A DNA stretch of 64,000 nt from SHVO01 sp041905525 (GCA_041905525.1 JAYRKY010000001.1:62001-126000), one strand, 5' to 3'. Counted from the stretch's first letter, positions 9,084 to 18,600 are shown. Numbers and translations are program-made. The notes: generated by a model from the letters alone, not told the origin.

Positions 9084-9863
9084 ATGATTTCGGCAGGCAT
9101 TGTGGACTGGGATAGGGACGCTCCGCAATGGCCGGTCCTGCTCGATGCCGCCCACGGTCGCTCGTCCGTCCCTAGCGTCGCCGTTGAACCGGCGGATGAT
9201 CTGCTGTGGCGGATCTACGGCCCGCTTATCCGATGTAACGTTTCGGACTCCTCATTTGTTATCGGGCAAATGGGGCAATCTTTGGACGGCCGCATAGCCA
9301 CCCAGGCCGGCCACTCCCACTACATCAATGGTCCGGCGGCCATTCTGCACCTTCATCGTCTGCGGGCCCTGGCCGACGCGGTGGTGATCGGCGTTGGAAC
9401 CGCGATTGCGGACGATCCGCAGCTCACCGTCCGGCATGTAACCGGCCCGCAGCCCGCGCGTGTCGTGATCGACCCCAACGGGCGTATGCCGGGATATCTG
9501 CGGTGCCTCCAAAACGATGGCGCCCGGCGAATCATCATCGGTGACGGCGCTTCGATGGCCGGGATTGAACATGTGCGGTTGAAACCCGGCGCCGACGGTC
9601 TGCGGCCGTCGGATATCATAAATGTGCTTCGCGATCTCGGGCTCACGCGAATCCTGATCGAGGGCGGCGGCCGCACGGTGTCGCGCTTTCTGGAGGCAAA
9701 GGCCTTCGACCGTCTGCACCTGATGGTATCATCCATGATTATCGGCGCGGGGCCGGTCGGCCTTTCCTTCGGGGCGATCGCTCATCTCGATGATGCGTTG
9801 CGCCCGGCGGTTACAGCCTACGCAATGCCGGGCGGCGACACCTTGTTCGATTGCGAATTTTAG
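9084..9863 (+). CDS. Stand-alone RibD-type reductase (RibD C-terminal / DHFR-like domain)
   Basis: NAD(P)H-dependent reductase, 259 aa, of the type that reduces the ribosylamino side chain of a pyrimidine intermediate in riboflavin synthesis. Visible family motifs are SLDGRIAT, HRLRALADAV, GVGTAIADDPQLTVR and the cofactor-binding LIEGGGRT. There is no deaminase domain (no zinc HAE / PCxxC motifs), so it differs from bifunctional RibD. A longer reading to 8850 would run antisense into the RibA-like gene; the ATG at 9084 with AGAAGA upstream is chosen. Cytochrome b561 follows after 9 bases. With the adjacent RibA-like enzyme it forms the first two logical steps of a pyrimidine or pterin pathway. 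Confidence 0.85.
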   Translation: MISAGIVDWDRDAPQWPVLLDAAHGRSSVPSVAVEPADDLLWRIYGPLIRCNVSDSSFVIGQMGQSLDGRIATQAGHSHYINGPAAILHLHRLRALADAVVIGVGTAIADDPQLTVRHVTGPQPARVVIDPNGRMPGYLRCLQNDGARRIIIGDGASMAGIEHVRLKPGADGLRPSDIINVLRDLGLTRILIEGGGRTVSRFLEAKAFDRLHLMVSSMIIGAGPVGLSFGAIAHLDDALRPAVTAYAMPGGDTLFDCEF

Positions 9864-9872
9864 GAGCATCCG

Positions 9873-10406
9873 ATGCAGGCGGCGGCAAAATCCTATAGCG
9901 GCGGCGCCAAGTTGCTTCACTGGCTGAGCGCCTTCGCCGTGATCGCGGCGATCGTCCTGGGTTTCGCGATGGTGAGCGCGGAACGGGGGCCCCTGCAAAA
10001 TCAGCTCTACGATCTCCACCGGTCCTTCGGCGCGCTGATCCTGGCGCTGACCGGTGTTCGTCTCCTATGGCGGTTATATTCTCCGCCCCCACCGCCGCCG
10101 GCCGGGCAGCCGGCGTGGCAAGTGAAAGCGGCGCTCGTCGTGCACCGCCTTCTTTATGTCCTGCTCTTCGCGCTGCCGCTGCTCGGATGGGCGGGCACAT
10201 CGGCGTTTCCGGCGAAGATCATGGTATTCGGCCTGTTCGAATTGCCTCCGATCGTCGGCCCGGACCGTGAGCTCTCGGAACTGCTTCTGGGCATTCACTG
10301 GCGCCTCGCGATCGTCATGTGCGTGCTGATCGCCGGTCATATGGGTGCGGCGCTTTATCACCACATCATCGCGAAGGACGAAACGCTGAAGCGGATGATG
10401 CCCTGA
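9873..10406 (+). CDS. Cytochrome b561 family membrane protein
   Basis: Four-helix, di-heme b-type membrane cytochrome of 177 aa. Conserved histidines are seen at the start of helix 1 (LLHWLS, H16), in helix 2 (DLHRSFG), in helix 3 (VHRLLY) and in helix 4 (IHW and GHMGAALYHH). AGGAG overlapping the stop of the preceding gene serves as the ribosome site, so it is co-transcribed with the reductase. Family members pass electrons between quinols and periplasmic acceptors or act on superoxide. Its presence suggests a membrane redox step attached to the cluster, but it may simply be a passenger. The stop meets the methyltransferase stop of the opposite strand with no gap. Confidence 0.88.
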   Translation: MQAAAKSYSGGAKLLHWLSAFAVIAAIVLGFAMVSAERGPLQNQLYDLHRSFGALILALTGVRLLWRLYSPPPPPPAGQPAWQVKAALVVHRLLYVLLFALPLLGWAGTSAFPAKIMVFGLFELPPIVGPDRELSELLLGIHWRLAIVMCVLIAGHMGAALYHHIIAKDETLKRMMP

Positions 10407-11249
10407 TCAGGGCGCGGGACGCGCGAAGACGTCCCGGTGGCCGATCGTCAGTCGGCGCGTGTTGATCACGCTGCTGCGGAGCCAGTGCTCGATATCTTCA
10501 GCCGCGAGCGTGTCCATCTCTTGGGCCGCGCTCGCGATACCAGCCAACACCGCATACAGAAGTGCTGACGCGCTGCGGTCGATTGTCCACGGACTTTCGC
10601 CGGCGTCGAGTTCGTATCCGGCCCTGGAAAGGCTGGCTTCAAGGGATTCGGCCGCGTGCGGGCCCGCGGCGGGACCAAATCCCTTATCGCGTTGCTGATG
10701 AGCCCGGAACGCATCCGCGATGGCCTGATCGAGCGGCTGAACGGGGTCAGCATCGATGAGACCGTCGAAGCTCAGCATGCTGAGGAGAGCGACCTTCTGC
10801 GCGGTGAGCAGCGCCACGAAGGCATCGATCCAGCGGGCCGAGGTCAGGTCGAACAACGCCGACGCGGTCACGAGGTCGGTGCCCTTGGGCCAGCAGGCGG
10901 GCGTAGCCGCCAAATCGCACACATGCGTTCGCAGAAAAATTTCGCGGTCGCCTTTCCGCAGCATGAGGCCGCCGTCGTAGCCCTTCGCGTCGCTGCCCCA
11001 GCGCGCGAGCTGTTGGAAGGCGGCGGATAGATTGTTCTGGTCGCTATCGACCAACGTCCAAAACTGCCGCTGCGGCAACCGCTCGGCGAGCGCGCGCACG
11101 GAGGCGCCGGTTCCGGCGCCAATGTCGCAGATGCGCAGCGTATCGCGATCTTCATAGGCGCGGGCGCAAGCGGTCAAAACTTGGCGATTGCGGGCCGCCA
11201 AATCCGCCGGTTCGCGCAAAGCGAGCCACTCCGGTGAAAACCCGCTCAT
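10407..11249 (-). CDS. Class I SAM-dependent methyltransferase
   Basis: Cytosolic methyltransferase of 280 aa. Motif I is clear (CDIGAGTGASV, about residues 39-50), an acidic ribose-binding residue follows strand 2 (VDSD), and ALFDLTSARW lies at the catalytic-site strand. The start is the ATG at 11249, which overlaps the glycosyltransferase stop by 4 bases; a longer reading to 11333 would intrude into that gene. It is the last gene of the tightly overlapped minus-strand run dehydrogenase - PTPS homologue - glycosyltransferase - methyltransferase. That layout implies the enzymes are made in fixed proportion and act on one product. The methyl acceptor is unknown. Confidence 0.85.
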   Translation of the reverse strand: MSGFSPEWLALREPADLAARNRQVLTACARAYEDRDTLRICDIGAGTGASVRALAERLPQRQFWTLVDSDQNNLSAAFQQLARWGSDAKGYDGGLMLRKGDREIFLRTHVCDLAATPACWPKGTDLVTASALFDLTSARWIDAFVALLTAQKVALLSMLSFDGLIDADPVQPLDQAIADAFRAHQQRDKGFGPAAGPHAAESLEASLSRAGYELDAGESPWTIDRSASALLYAVLAGIASAAQEMDTLAAEDIEHWLRSSVINTRRLTIGHRDVFARPAP

Positions 11250-12298
11250 GCTGCCTCGCGCGCGCGGTGGAGCGCGTTCGCGACGGCGCCGGCCGTATCG
11301 CTCCATTGGGGAAGAGTCTGTCCGTGACGCCACGCTGCGTCCGATAGCCGAGCCCGCAACGCCTGATCCGTCAGCATCCGGCGCAAGCTCGTCGCGAAGG
11401 CCGATGCATCGTCCGGGTTCGTAAGCAAACCGGCTTCTTTTGGGACGGTTTCGCGCACCGCGCCCGCATCGCAGGCGGCGATCGGCAGCCCATGCGCCAG
11501 GGCCTCGGCGAACACCATGCCGTAGCCCTCATAGCGGGTCGCCAGCGCAAATATGTCGGCCCGCTCATAGATGTCGCCAAGCGCCGGCCCGCTCATCTCC
11601 CCGCCGAGCACGACGCGCCGGGCGAGATTGTGATGTTCGATGAGCTTGCGAATCTGCGCGGTGGTTGCGAGGTCGCGTTCCTTGCTGCCGACAATCTTGC
11701 TGGTCCACGGCAGGTCGACGATCTCGGCAAGGGCCGCGACCAGGATGTCATGGCCTTTGCGCGGGGTAAGCGTCCCCACGGAGAGAATCAGCGGTACATC
11801 GCCGCTGCCGCGCGCACGAACGGCGCGCTCCGTTCCCGGCAGTGCGACGTGCAACTTCTCCGCCGGCACGCCCAAGTCCTGCGTCAACGTGCGCGCGGTG
11901 ACCGGACTTGTCACGACGACCTCGTGGGCGCGTGCGAGAGCCGCGCGTTCGGTCTTTTCGAAGCGCGCGGCGTCGGCGGGCGCAATGCCGCTTTCGCGCG
12001 CCAGCGGATGGTGCACCAGCGCGACGATGCGAAGGTGAAGACCTTCTATAACGTCAGTGGGAAGCGCGCCGTACGCGAGACCGTCGATCAGTACGGTCGC
12101 ACCCGCTGGCAGCGATTCAAGACTCGCGCGGACCGTCTTTAAATCTGTTTCGGACGGATACGGAAAACTTCCCGGCCACGATAAAAGGCGCGGGGTCCAG
12201 CCCGCGGCCGGCAAAGCGTCTCGCAGGCGGCGCGCATAGACGTACCCGCCCGTCAGGGTTTCTGGATCGCCGGGAACGGCGAACCAGACCTCAGGCAT
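11246..12298 (-). CDS. Glycosyltransferase family 4 (GT-B fold)
   Basis: Retaining glycosyltransferase of 350 aa. The acceptor half begins with a Gly-rich N-terminus (PETLTGGYVYARRL). The C-terminal donor-binding half has SVGTLTPRKGHD and the EGYGMVFAEALAHGLP motif, in which the two glutamates form the EX7E signature of GT4. The start at 12298 is set by an 8-base overlap with the end of the PTPS-like gene; the upstream extension to 12439 has the composition of an out-of-frame shadow. The acceptor could be a lipid, a glycan or the pathway's heterocycle. Position inside the RibA/PTPS cluster argues for a glycosylated heterocycle or lipid head group, which is inference only. Confidence 0.87.
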   Translation of the reverse strand: MPEVWFAVPGDPETLTGGYVYARRLRDALPAAGWTPRLLSWPGSFPYPSETDLKTVRASLESLPAGATVLIDGLAYGALPTDVIEGLHLRIVALVHHPLARESGIAPADAARFEKTERAALARAHEVVVTSPVTARTLTQDLGVPAEKLHVALPGTERAVRARGSGDVPLILSVGTLTPRKGHDILVAALAEIVDLPWTSKIVGSKERDLATTAQIRKLIEHHNLARRVVLGGEMSGPALGDIYERADIFALATRYEGYGMVFAEALAHGLPIAACDAGAVRETVPKEAGLLTNPDDASAFATSLRRMLTDQALRARLSDAAWRHGQTLPQWSDTAGAVANALHRAREAA

Positions 12299-12698
12299 GG
12301 ACGAGATCAGCTTCGAACCCGGCGCGCGCCGCGTGCGACTCATGCAGCGTGATCTTGAGGCGCGTGAGACCGGCGGCGGACTTACCAAGGCGTCCGGCCT
12401 TGATGGCCTCCTGCACGCGCAGGAACACCCAACGCGCAACGGCCTCCGTCGTCGAGCGGCGGCCTTTGAAATCCGGATGCTCGTCCAGGTTCTGGTAATT
12501 GATCGAGGCCAGGATCTGTTTCACCGTGTCGGTGGCGAGCCCGATGTCCACAACGATGTCATATTCATCCAGCTCCGGACGCATGAAGCACACGTCGATC
12601 ACATAGGTCGCGCCATGCAGTTTCTGGGCGGGCCCGAAAACGTCGCCGGGGATGCTGTGGGCGATCATCACATGATCGCGGACTTCGACTGAATACAT
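12291..12698 (-). CDS. PTPS/QueD-family protein lacking canonical catalytic residues
   Basis: A 135-residue protein of the 6-pyruvoyltetrahydropterin synthase / 6-carboxytetrahydropterin synthase fold. The fold is recognisable from AHSI, LHGATY, the STTEAVARWVF helix and LHESH. From memory of the family, zinc is held by three histidines. H14 and H28 are kept, but the third (HGH) is A30. The catalytic cysteine before LHG is A24, and the catalytic Asp-His pair is N67-Y68. Only E120 of the substrate site remains. It therefore cannot use the standard QueD/PTPS mechanism and is a new activity, a binding protein or a pseudoenzyme. GGA lies about 8 bases before the ATG. It overlaps the glycosyltransferase gene by 8 bases. 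Confidence 0.8.
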   Translation of the reverse strand: MYSVEVRDHVMIAHSIPGDVFGPAQKLHGATYVIDVCFMRPELDEYDIVVDIGLATDTVKQILASINYQNLDEHPDFKGRRSTTEAVARWVFLRVQEAIKAGRLGKSAAGLTRLKITLHESHAARAGFEADLVHA

Positions 12699-12708
12699 GG
12701 CGTTTCCT

Positions 12709-13668
12709 TTAATAGCGCAGCACGGTCATGAGGTTTGAGCTATCACCGCTCAACACCGCGGGCAATCGCTTTGGTGCGTCGTCGAACGGGATTTCGCCCG
12801 TGATGAGGGCGTCGTAGGCGTCATCTTCCAAAAGGGTCAGGGCTTGCGCCATCCGCTGCGCGTGAGAGACGCTCGCGCGGCGGCTCGGCGCGACGCTCCC
12901 GACCTGGGATGAGATGATGTGCAGGCGCTGCGCATGGAAGGCGCCGCCGAGCGGAAGGCAGACCTGCCGCTCGCCAAACCAGCTCGCTTCGACGATCTTT
13001 CCCTCGAAGCGCGCGCAGTCCAGCGCCAGCACCAGGCCATCCTGGGTTGCGCTGGTGTGGATCACGACATCCTGATTTTTGGGCGCGTTTTCCGGCCGGG
13101 CAAATCGCGCGCCCATGTGTTCGGCCACCGGCGCGCGGCTTTCCAGCACGTCCACGACCGCAACCTGGGCGCCGCAGACCCGCGCCGCGACGGACGCCGT
13201 CAGCAAACCGAGAACGCCGCCGCCGATAACGAGAACCTTCTCGCCGCCGGTTAGACCGGCATCCCACGTGATGTTGAGCGCGGTTTCCATGTTTGCGGCC
13301 AAGCAGGCGCGCTTGGGCGGAAGCGCCGCCGGCAAGGGTCGGACGAAGGAGAGCGGCACGCGCGTGGTCCGCTGATGGGGATGCAGGACGAAGGCGTTCT
13401 GGCCGACCAGTTCGGCGGGGCCTTCCGTGACGCGTCCGACGAGCGCGTAGCCGTATTTCACCGGAAAAGGGAATTCGCCTTCCTGCAACGGGCAGCGCAT
13501 GCGCGCGTACTCGCTCTGCGGGACCTGTCCCTGCAGAACCAGTGTCTCAGTGCCGCGGCTAATGCCGGAATAGAGCGCGGTAAGGGTCACATCCCCGTCG
13601 GGCAAGGTGACGAGGCGCCGCTCGATCTGTCCGGCGGCCGTGTACCAAAGTGAGTCGCTTTGCGGCAT
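12709..13668 (-). CDS. MDR-family (zinc-type alcohol) dehydrogenase
   Basis: Medium-chain dehydrogenase/reductase of 319 aa. The GroES-like half has YSGISRGTET, where true zinc alcohol dehydrogenases carry a catalytic Cys, so zinc catalysis is doubtful; this SGIS-x-GTE form is shared with BchC-like enzymes. The Rossmann half has the dinucleotide motif GGGVLGLL (about 149-156) followed by an acidic strand-2 end (VVDVLE), which suggests NAD(H). GGAG is 6 bases before the ATG. It is the first gene of the overlapping minus-strand run and is divergent from tamA. The likely role is an oxidation or reduction of the pathway intermediate; the substrate is unknown. Confidence 0.82.
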   Translation of the reverse strand: MPQSDSLWYTAAGQIERRLVTLPDGDVTLTALYSGISRGTETLVLQGQVPQSEYARMRCPLQEGEFPFPVKYGYALVGRVTEGPAELVGQNAFVLHPHQRTTRVPLSFVRPLPAALPPKRACLAANMETALNITWDAGLTGGEKVLVIGGGVLGLLTASVAARVCGAQVAVVDVLESRAPVAEHMGARFARPENAPKNQDVVIHTSATQDGLVLALDCARFEGKIVEASWFGERQVCLPLGGAFHAQRLHIISSQVGSVAPSRRASVSHAQRMAQALTLLEDDAYDALITGEIPFDDAPKRLPAVLSGDSSNLMTVLRY

Positions 13669-13798
13669 GGGAGGCTCCTAACGGGGGCCGAAGCTAAGGG
13701 TTCGGCCCCGCAAGTAACAGATGCAAAAAATTTCCCGCTTTCACCGGGCCATTGCTGCGTCCCCGGCGTTCTGTCACAAAAATCCACAAACGCTGTCA

Positions 13799-13814
13799 GG
13801 CCTTCCGGAAGGCC
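13799..13814. promoter_or_regulatory. Perfect 16-base palindrome just upstream of tamA
   Basis: GGCCTTCCGGAAGGCC is a perfect inverted repeat without spacer. It ends 14 bases before the chosen tamA ATG and contains the only GGAAGG-like element near that start. It could be a dimeric regulator site or an RNA hairpin covering the translation start. There is no evidence beyond symmetry and position. Confidence 0.35.
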
Positions 13815-13828
13815 CATATCTTTCGCTG

Positions 13829-15673
13829 ATGATCGGGACGAAGAAGCCTTCGCGACCGCTTTGGGCGGTCCTCCTTGTAACGACGATGCTGTCGGGATCG
13901 GCCCTTGCCGCCGAGGGCTCGGCGCCGGCGCTCGCCCCGGCCGATGGCCCCATTGCCTATACGATCGATATCAAAGGCGCTCCGGGCGGGGGCGTTGAGT
14001 CGCTGCTCAAGGACTCTTCGCAGCTGATCCGCTTGCGCGGCAATCCACCGATGACGCTCGCGGCGCTTGGTCAACGCATCTCGCGCGATGAACAGCGGTT
14101 CCGCGCCGCCCTTGAGTCCGAGGGCTACTATGCCGCCACCGTCAACACCACGACGCGCGATGAAAAAGGCCGCGTGGCCGTGATCGTGACGGTGGAGCCC
14201 GGCGAGCGTTATGTCGTCTCTTCCGTCCGGTTCGACCTTGCGCGGGAAGAAGCGGCGACGGTGGCGCTCATCAAACCGGAGGATTACGAAGCTCCCCTGA
14301 AGGACATCGTCGGCCGTCCCGCGCGGGCGGCGGATGTGATCCTCGCGGAAGACACTGCGCTCGACTTGATGCGCGCGAAGGGCTTCCCCTTCGCGCGGCG
14401 CGGCGACCGTCAATTGGACGTCGACCATGCGACCCATACAATCGCCGTCAATCTGCCGGTCGAACTCGGTCACCAGGCTTTTTTCGGCGAGACCCATTTC
14501 TCCGGACTTGAGGATGTGAACGAGTCCCATCTTCAACGACTCGTGCCCTGGCCCCCGGGAGATATCTTCAATCTGAAGGCGCTCGATACTTTCCGGGATG
14601 ACCTTGTGCTTGCCTCTCTCTTCACGTCGGTGCGCGTTGAGCCGGCCGCGACGAGCGTGCCCGAGGATGGCTCTCCTCTCGATGTGAACGTGATCGTCGC
14701 GGAAGGGCCGCATCGCTCGGTCGGTACCGGTGTCACTTACGCGCGCGACAAGGGCGTGGGGGCTTCGGCCTATTGGCGCCACCGAAATCTCTTCGGAAAT
14801 GGAGAGCGCTTCGAAGCGAATGCGGACGCCACCAGGCTCGACCAGACGGCGGAGCTTCTGCTCGACAAGCCTGGCTTCTTATCCCGTCGCAACACCTTGA
14901 AACTAGGGGCTACAGCGCATCACGAGAGCACCGGCGCTTTCACAGAATACAGCGGCGCCCTTCGTGGATCTGTCGAACACAAGCTGAATGACCTATGGCG
15001 GGTCGCAGGGGGAACGACCTTCGAGTTCGCCGCGCTGACGGAAGACGGTGTCCAGCGCAATTCATATCTTGCGGGCCTCCCTCTCGGCCTTTCGCGCGCC
15101 GTCGATCAGCGTCTTGTTGTCGAGATGACGCGAGGATGGCGGCTGCGCGTCAATGCGACGCCTTACCTCGGCCGCTATACGGGGACCACGACCTTTGTTC
15201 ATCTCGAAACCGAAGTGGATGGCTATTGGCCAGTGCTGCGCGGCGATCGGATGGTTCTGGCCGGACGCCTCAAGGTCGGCAGCCTGCTGGGGGAACACAC
15301 CGACGACATCCCGGCGAACAAGCGCTTCTACGCGGGTGGAGGAGGATCCATCCGCGGCTTCGGTTATCAGCTGGTCGGTCCGCTCGATGCCCAGAACGCT
15401 CCGATGGGCGGGCGCGGGCTGATCGAAACAAGCGCCGAAGCGCGCATCCGCATCACCGAGACCATCGGAGTGGTGCCCTTTGTCGATGCGGGCATGGTTT
15501 CGCGCGCGGGTCTTCCGGGGGGCGATGGAGATATTCGCCTCGGGGCCGGGATCGGAGCACGCTACTACACGGGCGCCGGGCCGCTGAGGGTCGACGTTGC
15601 GATCCCCGTCAATCGGCGGGCGGGCGTCGATAAGTCGTGGCAGTTCTACGTCAGTTTCGGGCAGGCATTCTAA
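13829..15673 (+). CDS. tamA: TamA, BamA/Omp85-family outer membrane protein
   Basis: Outer membrane component of the translocation and assembly module. With the ATG at 13829 it has 614 aa and a Sec signal peptide (VLLVTTMLSGSALA). POTRA-type alpha/beta repeats cover about residues 50-260, including GYYAATVNT and GVTY-type strand motifs. A 16-strand barrel domain follows with GGGGSIRGFGYQLVGP, the conserved RGF-containing loop-6 motif, and a C-terminal aromatic beta-signal ending in F. An in-frame ATG at 13721 exists but would precede the signal peptide with a non-signal-like sequence. The stop shares one base with the tamB start (TAATG), which confirms coupling. Confidence 0.92.
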   Translation: MIGTKKPSRPLWAVLLVTTMLSGSALAAEGSAPALAPADGPIAYTIDIKGAPGGGVESLLKDSSQLIRLRGNPPMTLAALGQRISRDEQRFRAALESEGYYAATVNTTTRDEKGRVAVIVTVEPGERYVVSSVRFDLAREEAATVALIKPEDYEAPLKDIVGRPARAADVILAEDTALDLMRAKGFPFARRGDRQLDVDHATHTIAVNLPVELGHQAFFGETHFSGLEDVNESHLQRLVPWPPGDIFNLKALDTFRDDLVLASLFTSVRVEPAATSVPEDGSPLDVNVIVAEGPHRSVGTGVTYARDKGVGASAYWRHRNLFGNGERFEANADATRLDQTAELLLDKPGFLSRRNTLKLGATAHHESTGAFTEYSGALRGSVEHKLNDLWRVAGGTTFEFAALTEDGVQRNSYLAGLPLGLSRAVDQRLVVEMTRGWRLRVNATPYLGRYTGTTTFVHLETEVDGYWPVLRGDRMVLAGRLKVGSLLGEHTDDIPANKRFYAGGGGSIRGFGYQLVGPLDAQNAPMGGRGLIETSAEARIRITETIGVVPFVDAGMVSRAGLPGGDGDIRLGAGIGARYYTGAGPLRVDVAIPVNRRAGVDKSWQFYVSFGQAF

Positions 15674-18600
15674 TGGCCCGGAAAATCGTCATCGCGATCC
15701 TGATCGTCGTCGCGCTTGTAGGCGCAGGACTCGTGCTCTTTATCTCTGCGCCGCAAAATCAGCGTGTCGTGACCGACCGTGTCATCGGCGCGATCGCGGG
15801 TCCGGGCCAAGAGATCGCGGTTCGCGAGGTCGGGGGAAAGTGGCCATCCCATATCATATGGTCGGGAATCACGGTCTCCGATCGCGAGGGTGTGTGGCTC
15901 ACCCTCGACCGCCTTGAGCTCCGCTTGAATCTCGCCGCGTTGCTCACGGCGCGTCTGGACATCGAGAGCGCGCGTGTCACAGCCGCGCACGTGACGCGTC
16001 AGCCGGTCGGCGATCCTAATCGGCCACCGTCCCCGCCGCCCACGATCGACGGCATGACGCGCGCGCTCGGCCGGGTCACTGTACGCGACATGCGGATCGA
16101 CGCGTTGCGGTTGGAGCCGCCGGTCATCGGACGCGAAATAGATGCCGTTCTCGTCGGCAGCTTGATGATGGATCCGGCCAGCAAGCTCCACACCTTGTCG
16201 CTGGATGGCCGACAGCGCGACGGATCGGGCTCCGTGGCCGTGAAGGTCGCCGCCGGTCGCAACGCGGCAGTCGTGCAGGTGAATGCGGCCGCGCAGACCA
16301 TCACAGCCACCGGCGCCATTACGATCAACAACCGGAGCAACGCGCTCTCGGGGGCGCTCAAGCTCAACTGCCGCGGTGAAAATGCGTGCTTCGCATGGCC
16401 AAGCGGGCGAGTGGGCGTGGTGACGGCGGACCTCGCCCTCGCGGGAACGCTCCTGGCGCCGGAGGGACAGGTCGATTTTCAAGCGCAAGACCTCGCGCTG
16501 GGCGTTCGGAAGGTCAATACATTTACGGGGCGGATCAGTGCCCGCCGGAAGGCGGACGCTCCGGCCGGCGTCATTGCGATCACAGGCGCCGGAGGGGCCA
16601 GCGGGCTTTCCGCTGGGCTGCCGGAAGCGCGGCCTCTCATCGGCGATACCGGCAAATGGTCTTTCACGTTGACCCGCTCGCCCGACGGCGTGCTGGTTTT
16701 GGACGCCGGAGCGGTTGAGGCGGGCGATCTCTCCGCGAGCGTCGCCGGCCTCGGCCTGATGCCGGCCCTCACGCCCGCAGATGTGCGGCTGACCCTTACG
16801 GGCGGTGGCCGACTCCTTGGGCTCGCGGACTCTGCATCGCGCACGGACGCCAATCTCCGGATCGATCGTCTTGAAGAAGGCGGGCGGGGTTCGGGTCACC
16901 TTTCGCTTGTCCTCAAAGGCTTGCCGCCTTCGGCCAACATTCGGCCTCTTCTTCAAACAGATCTCAGTCTCGAAGCGGACATCGCCGCCGCGGCCGATCG
17001 GGTGAGCTTCACGAATATCGCCGCCCGGTCCGGTGAGACGACCGTCCGCGGCGCCAGCGCCTGGGTCCGCGCGCCTCGCTTCGACCATGCGAGTTCCACC
17101 CTGACGTTGACGCTGCCACGCGCCGCCGCTGTTCTTCCGGAACTGACCCAGGCCGACGTCACGCTGAAGGGGCCGCTCGCGCGTCTGCACGCCAATATCT
17201 CCGCCACGGCGCCGATTGTCCTTTTGTCGCGCGCGCCTGTTCGGGACGCCGTCGTCTCAGCCGCGGTTGATCGCACGGCGGACAGCCTCACGGTGAAGAT
17301 GGACGGCACCGGTCAATGGGTCGACGGACCTCTGACGTTCGCCGCCACCCTGTCTCAGGTTCAAAAGGGGCTTATCCAGATCGGCGCGATCAGGTGGAAG
17401 ACACCCTCCACCGACTTTACCGGCGATCTTCAGTTATCGACCGCCAGCGGCCTTTTGACGGGAGAGCTGCGAGGGCCCATTACGGACCTCGTCCCGCTCA
17501 CCACGGCCTTCGGCGCGGCGTCCGCCGGTCGCGCCGACGTCACCGCATCCCTGAGCGGTGTAAAAACACAGCGCCTCGATCTCCGCCTCTCCGCGCGGGA
17601 CGTGCAGAACGCGGCGCTCGCCGCTGAGACTCTCACCTTCACGGGACGTCTTGAGGATCTGTTTGGCGACATGCGAATCTCGACGCGCGCGGAGGGTGCC
17701 GGTGCGCGTCTGTTCGACCGTCCGCTGGCAAGCTTCGTCACCCGCGCCGAGGGCGACTTGAAATCGCTCAAGATTGCGATGGATGCCAAGGGGGCAGGCG
17801 ATACGCCGTTCTCCTTGTCGTCCGCAACCGAGGTGGCGTTTGGCGCGTCCACCGTCATCACCTTTCAAAAGCTCGCCGGCCGCGATGGTGATCTCGACGT
17901 AACGCTTCTCGCGCCATCCCAGCTCACCTTGAGCGAAACCGCCATGACTCTCGCATCGACCAGGGTATCGGTGAAGGGCGGCGAGCTTGAAGCGGGTTTC
18001 ACCTGGAACAAGACCAACGACACCTTCGATGGCGCCCTTCACGCGCGCAAGGTTGCGTTACCCGCCTTCACGGCGATTCCCGGTCAAACCACATCCGTGG
18101 TCGTCAGCGGGGATCTCGCGTTGTCGGGACCTATGACGTCCGTGGGCGGGGCGGGACGCTTGACCGGCACCCTTCCCGGCGCAAAAGGCCAACCGCCGAT
18201 CGATCTGACGGCCTCCGTGAATTTGAGCAACGGCCGCGCCAGGATCGAGGCAACGGCCGGGGGCCTATCGCGGGAGCCCGCGGTGCTCACCGCCGACCTT
18301 CCCGCGCGGCTCAATCTCGCCGCCGCGCGTTTTGCCTTGAGCACAGCAGAGCCCGCGAGCGGTACGCTGAAATGGACCGGCAGCCTGACGCCGCTGTGGC
18401 GCTTGATCCCGGCGGATGTGAACGTTCTGGCCGGCGACGTCGTCATCGATGCCGCGCTCTCCGGCACGCTGGCCGCACCGGTGATCGCCGGGAGCTTCAA
18501 GCTGATCAACGGCACCTATGAAAACCTCGTGGGCGGGACGGCGCTGCGCAATATCGAGGCGTCGATCGGCGGCGATGGGGGCGGCGGATTCACGCTCGCG

